Source of the DNA: Anaerolineae bacterium
Lineage (GTDB): Bacteria; Chloroflexota; Anaerolineae; 4572-78
Length of the DNA: 9,567 nucleotides
NCBI GenBank assembly: GCA_027022125.1
Contig: JALVZI010000296.1
Location: forward strand, 1-9,567
Direction: 5' to 3'
Translations under genes and position numbers: made by a program
Notes under the pieces: generated by a model
What the model saw: the letters and a program-made list of their open reading frames with translations, nothing else
Databases searched by the model: none
What the model was told of the DNA's origin: nothing
Part shown: piece after piece, positions 6,441 to 9,567 of the stretch
Position numbering within the stretch: the stretch's first letter is position 1
How the letters are laid out: every line of letters begins with the position of its first letter

Positions 6441-9400
6441 TCCGCTCTCTCAATCTGCACCCGAATGGCAATTGCTCAACGAAGCCACGCTGGCACTGCG
6501 CCATGCCGCCGATGTTGATTCGGTTGTTGCCATCATCGTCAAAAGCCTGACAAAATTGGGGTTTCAGGTTTTGGGGGGTGCGATAGACCAAGAGACCGCA
6601 CACCTGAATATCTCCATCGTCGCCCACACCGAAGCCGAACCGCTGTGGAATTTTCTTCCATCTGCCGAAAGCGGACAGTTGAAAGGCAAAGTCGTTCCGC
6701 TGAAAAAACTTTCGTTTTTCGAAACGGTTATTCGGCACGGAGAAACCACCCTTTACACCCTGCCCTTCAACGAAGTAAAACTTTTGCTGCACCCCGTGCT
6801 GACAGATCAACTGCTACCAACAACCCCCTGTACCTGCATTCTCGCCCCGTTACGCGAAAAAGGCATCACTACCCATTTGTTGGTTGCTGCTGCGCCAAAT
6901 ATAGACGAATCGGTGATGCCGGTAATCACCGCGTTTTCCAATTTGGGGTCAACCATTTTAGAAAATTTGCAGCTTTTGCAAAAAGAAACCGAACAACGGC
7001 GCATTTCGCAAACGTTGCAAAATGTTACTGCGGTGGTAAACAGCAGTTTGAATTTGGAAACAGTTTTAAACGTTATTTTGGAACAGTTGGCAGTTGTGGT
7101 GCCATACGACAGCGCCGCAATTATGCTGGAACACAACAACGTCCTCAAATTGGAAGCCGGTCGCGGGTTTGCCCCGGATGATGACATTTTGGATGTTGAA
7201 GTGCCGATTGACACCAACGTGCTGTACAACGAAATGAAGGCAACCCGCCGTCCCATCGTCATCGGTAACGTTCACACCGACCCGCGCTATATGCTGTGGG
7301 AAGGAACCTCTCCCATCCATTCGTGGATTGGCACACCCATCATCCTGCAAGATGCGGTTATCGGGCAGATTTCCATCGATAATTTTGAAATCAACGCTTT
7401 TTCAACCGAACAAGCCGAATTGGCGCTTCTTTTTGCCAAACATGTTGCCACCGCCATCAATAATGCCCGTCTGTTTCGGCAGGCACAGCGCACCGCCGAA
7501 GAACAACGCGCCCTGTTGAGCAGCGCCAGAGATGTGGCATCGAGTTTGGAGCCGGAAAAAGTGCTCAACGCCATCGCCGCCCGGGTAAACGAGTTGATGC
7601 ACGCGCACTTCACCGGTATTTTCCTGCTGAATGAAGACCAGCGGCTGCAATTGTTCATCAGTTTAACCAACACACCGAGCGAGCATGCCAGAGCTGCCGC
7701 ATTCGCCGCCGCAGAAGATGCCGTCACCCAAAAGAAGGGTCTCATCATCAAAAACCCCACCGCCGCCGACACTGCGCTGCCGGGCGCGCTTCTTGCCGTG
7801 CCATTCATCATCATGGATCGGGTTATCGGCGCGATGGTCACATACAACCTTGATGAATCATCCATTGATACCAACAGTCTCAATTTGCTCAATCGGTTTG
7901 CCCTGCACACCGGTATCGCCATTGAAAACAGCCGGTTGTATGCCCAAGTTGAACGGCGGCTGAAACGACAGGCGCTGCTCAACCGGTTGGCGCGGCGGTT
8001 GAGCAGTAAATTGAACCTGAAAGCATTGGCGAACGACATCATGCAAACCGCACAGACCATCGCCGAAGCAGATGCCTCCGCCATCGTGCTCATCAATGTA
8101 GAAGATGATGTTTCTTTTGCGCAATATAGCCACGACCTGCCAGAAAACGCACTCCCCAAAATGCTGACCTCTCCGCCCGGCGTGGTGGAAAAAGTGCTCA
8201 CCGAGCAGCGTGTGGTTCTTTCCAATTCGTATGATGAAGAAAGTTTCGCCACCCCGCCGTGGCTGAACATCCCCGTGCGCGGCATCATCGCCGTGCCGCT
8301 TTCCAGCGGTGATGAACCGCTGGGCGTGCTCGGACTGTTCACCCATCGCCAGCCGATTCAATCGCTCACCGAAATTTTGAACACCGTCGAAGCCATCGGA
8401 CGGCAAGCCGGTGTCGCCATCGAAAACGCACTTCTTTTCCAGCAGGTGAACAACTACGCGCAAAATTTGGCGGAACAGGTCGAACAGCGCACTGCCGAAA
8501 TTCGCACCCAAAAAGAACAAACCGAAGCCATTTTGGCTGCTGCCGGTGATGCCATCATCATTACCAATAGCAACGCCGTCATCGAATATGTCAACCCGGC
8601 ATTTACCGCATTGACCGGTTATTACCCCGATGAAGCCATCGGCAAAAATCCATCTCTGCTGCAATCTGGACAAACACCGCAAAAAACATATACCAAAATG
8701 TGGCAAACAATTCTCGGCGGCAAAACATGGCGCGGTGAAATGAAAAACAAATGTAAAGACGGGCGTTTGTACGATGCCGAGTTGACCATTTCGCCAATTT
8801 TTGATGCACAGGGCAACGTCAGTAAATTTGTGGGCATTCAGCGCGATATTACCAAATTGCGCGAGTTGGACAGAATGAAAACCGAATTTTTGGGAACCGC
8901 CGCCCACGAATTGCGCAGTCCGCTGACCACATTGCAGGGATATGCCGAATTGCTGATGGTGCGCTCTGATTTTTCGCCGGAAGAAGTGCGCCGTTTTGTG
9001 GGATACATCCACGAGCAAGCTCTGCATCTGGCGAATCTCGTTTCGGATTTGCTGGATGTTTCGAAAATTGAAGCGGGAGCAGCATTCCCCATTAAACCGG
9101 TGGCAATGAACCCCCGCGAAATTTTTGTGCAAACGGTTGACGACTGGCAACTGCGCACACCACACCACAACGTCCAACTGATTGAACCGGACGATTGGCC
9201 CCAACTAAAAATTGATAAAGCCCGGTTGACCCAAACGCTAAACAACCTGCTTTCCAACGCCATAAAATACTCGCCCAACGGCGGCGATGTCATCGTCGCC
9301 GTGCAGCACACGCCCACCAGCTTGCTGGTTTCGGTAACAGACCACGGCATCGGCATGTCAACCGATGAGCAGCAGCACGTTTTTGAAAAATTCTGGCGCG

Positions 9401-9567
9401 CCGATGCCAGTTCCACCGCCATTGAAGGCACAGGGTTGGGAATGGTCATCGTCAAACACATCATCGAATCGCACGGCGGAAAAATTTGGCTGATAAGCCA
9501 AAAAGGAAAAGGAACCACCATAAAATTTACCCTGCCGGTGGGTGCACGCAAATACACGGTTCTGATT
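6427..9567 (+). CDS. Multi-GAF/PAS sensor histidine kinase, 3' end beyond the window (probable hybrid kinase)
   Basis: An open frame of 1047 codons with no stop before the window edge. No membrane segments are seen. Domains: a divergent GAF-like N-terminus (about 8-185); GAF 1 (about 191-350); GAF 2 (about 362-509); GAF 3 (about 517-674), each ending in the helix motif IxNARLF/IENSRLY/IENALLF. A short coiled coil (675-700) leads to PAS (about 700-815; IEYVNPAFTALTGY, ending GIQRDIT). HisKA has H827 in AAHELRSP, with DLLDVSKIEAG. HATPase has N944 (LSNAIKYSP), D972 in DHGIG, and GTGLGM (1001-1006). After the kinase core the frame ends in ARKYTVLI, which looks like the first β-strand of a receiver domain (usually VLIVDDE). 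The start overlaps the previous stop by 14 nt without a strong ribosome site, implying translational coupling. It probably works with the upstream double kinase; signals are unknown. Confidence 0.9.
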   Translation, partial: MTVHNPLSQSAPEWQLLNEATLALRHAADVDSVVAIIVKSLTKLGFQVLGGAIDQETAHLNISIVAHTEAEPLWNFLPSAESGQLKGKVVPLKKLSFFETVIRHGETTLYTLPFNEVKLLLHPVLTDQLLPTTPCTCILAPLREKGITTHLLVAAAPNIDESVMPVITAFSNLGSTILENLQLLQKETEQRRISQTLQNVTAVVNSSLNLETVLNVILEQLAVVVPYDSAAIMLEHNNVLKLEAGRGFAPDDDILDVEVPIDTNVLYNEMKATRRPIVIGNVHTDPRYMLWEGTSPIHSWIGTPIILQDAVIGQISIDNFEINAFSTEQAELALLFAKHVATAINNARLFRQAQRTAEEQRALLSSARDVASSLEPEKVLNAIAARVNELMHAHFTGIFLLNEDQRLQLFISLTNTPSEHARAAAFAAAEDAVTQKKGLIIKNPTAADTALPGALLAVPFIIMDRVIGAMVTYNLDESSIDTNSLNLLNRFALHTGIAIENSRLYAQVERRLKRQALLNRLARRLSSKLNLKALANDIMQTAQTIAEADASAIVLINVEDDVSFAQYSHDLPENALPKMLTSPPGVVEKVLTEQRVVLSNSYDEESFATPPWLNIPVRGIIAVPLSSGDEPLGVLGLFTHRQPIQSLTEILNTVEAIGRQAGVAIENALLFQQVNNYAQNLAEQVEQRTAEIRTQKEQTEAILAAAGDAIIITNSNAVIEYVNPAFTALTGYYPDEAIGKNPSLLQSGQTPQKTYTKMWQTILGGKTWRGEMKNKCKDGRLYDAELTISPIFDAQGNVSKFVGIQRDITKLRELDRMKTEFLGTAAHELRSPLTTLQGYAELLMVRSDFSPEEVRRFVGYIHEQALHLANLVSDLLDVSKIEAGAAFPIKPVAMNPREIFVQTVDDWQLRTPHHNVQLIEPDDWPQLKIDKARLTQTLNNLLSNAIKYSPNGGDVIVAVQHTPTSLLVSVTDHGIGMSTDEQQHVFEKFWRADASSTAIEGTGLGMVIVKHIIESHGGKIWLISQKGKGTTIKFTLPVGARKYTVLI

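Noticed and set aside
7858..9204. 448-codon open frame on the - strand, and similar long antisense frames at 2370-3284 and 7287-8342
   Set aside because: They lie opposite well-defined GAF/PAS/kinase or mutase domains and show no family motifs. Biased third positions explain the lack of stops.

Overview
The window looks like a stretch of a moderately GC-rich bacterial chromosome (about half G+C in the genes) with every supportable gene on the + strand. My best guess at the source is a Chloroflexota (Anaerolineae-like) bacterium or a metagenomic relative. The reasons are large soluble GAF/PAS sensor kinases, a methylmalonyl-CoA mutase built as a separate large subunit, and spacers filled with degenerate 6-8 nt word repeats. 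That placement rests on memory of similar genomes and is low confidence. There are no rRNA, tRNA, CRISPR or transposase genes.

Layout. 16-273 is a small ORF that reads as a chimera: the first ~35 residues resemble the start of an HD-domain phosphohydrolase and the rest is the extreme C-terminus of Lon protease. 261-505 is a spacer made almost wholly of abutting short tandem arrays (units of 7-8 nt). 530-1867 is asnS, asparaginyl-tRNA synthetase. 1879-1930 is a perfect 20-bp inverted repeat made of hexamer words. 1950-3620 is the large catalytic subunit of methylmalonyl-CoA mutase. 3621-3934 is a 314-bp spacer holding a heptamer array that turns into its own reverse complement (3634-3698) and two inverted REP-like palindromes (3731-3781 and 3783-3845), the second also terminator-like. 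3935-4342 is methylmalonyl-CoA epimerase. 4335-6440 is a soluble protein with two complete histidine-kinase cores in tandem. 6427 to the right edge is a four-GAF, PAS, histidine-kinase protein that runs off the window, probably into a receiver domain.

How the genes work together. Mutase and epimerase are consecutive steps of the propionyl-CoA/methylmalonyl-CoA/succinyl-CoA route. The B12-binding small subunit that the mutase needs is not in the window. The epimerase overlaps the first kinase by 8 nt and that kinase overlaps the second by 14 nt, so these three are probably one translationally coupled transcript. The spacer before the epimerase, with its terminator-like hairpin, probably separates this unit from the mutase.

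The most unusual content is in the spacers. Several unrelated words of 6-8 nt are each iterated 3-5 times, twice as an array followed by its inverted copy. In addition, two REP-like hairpins share a core but have different, internally complementary flanks.
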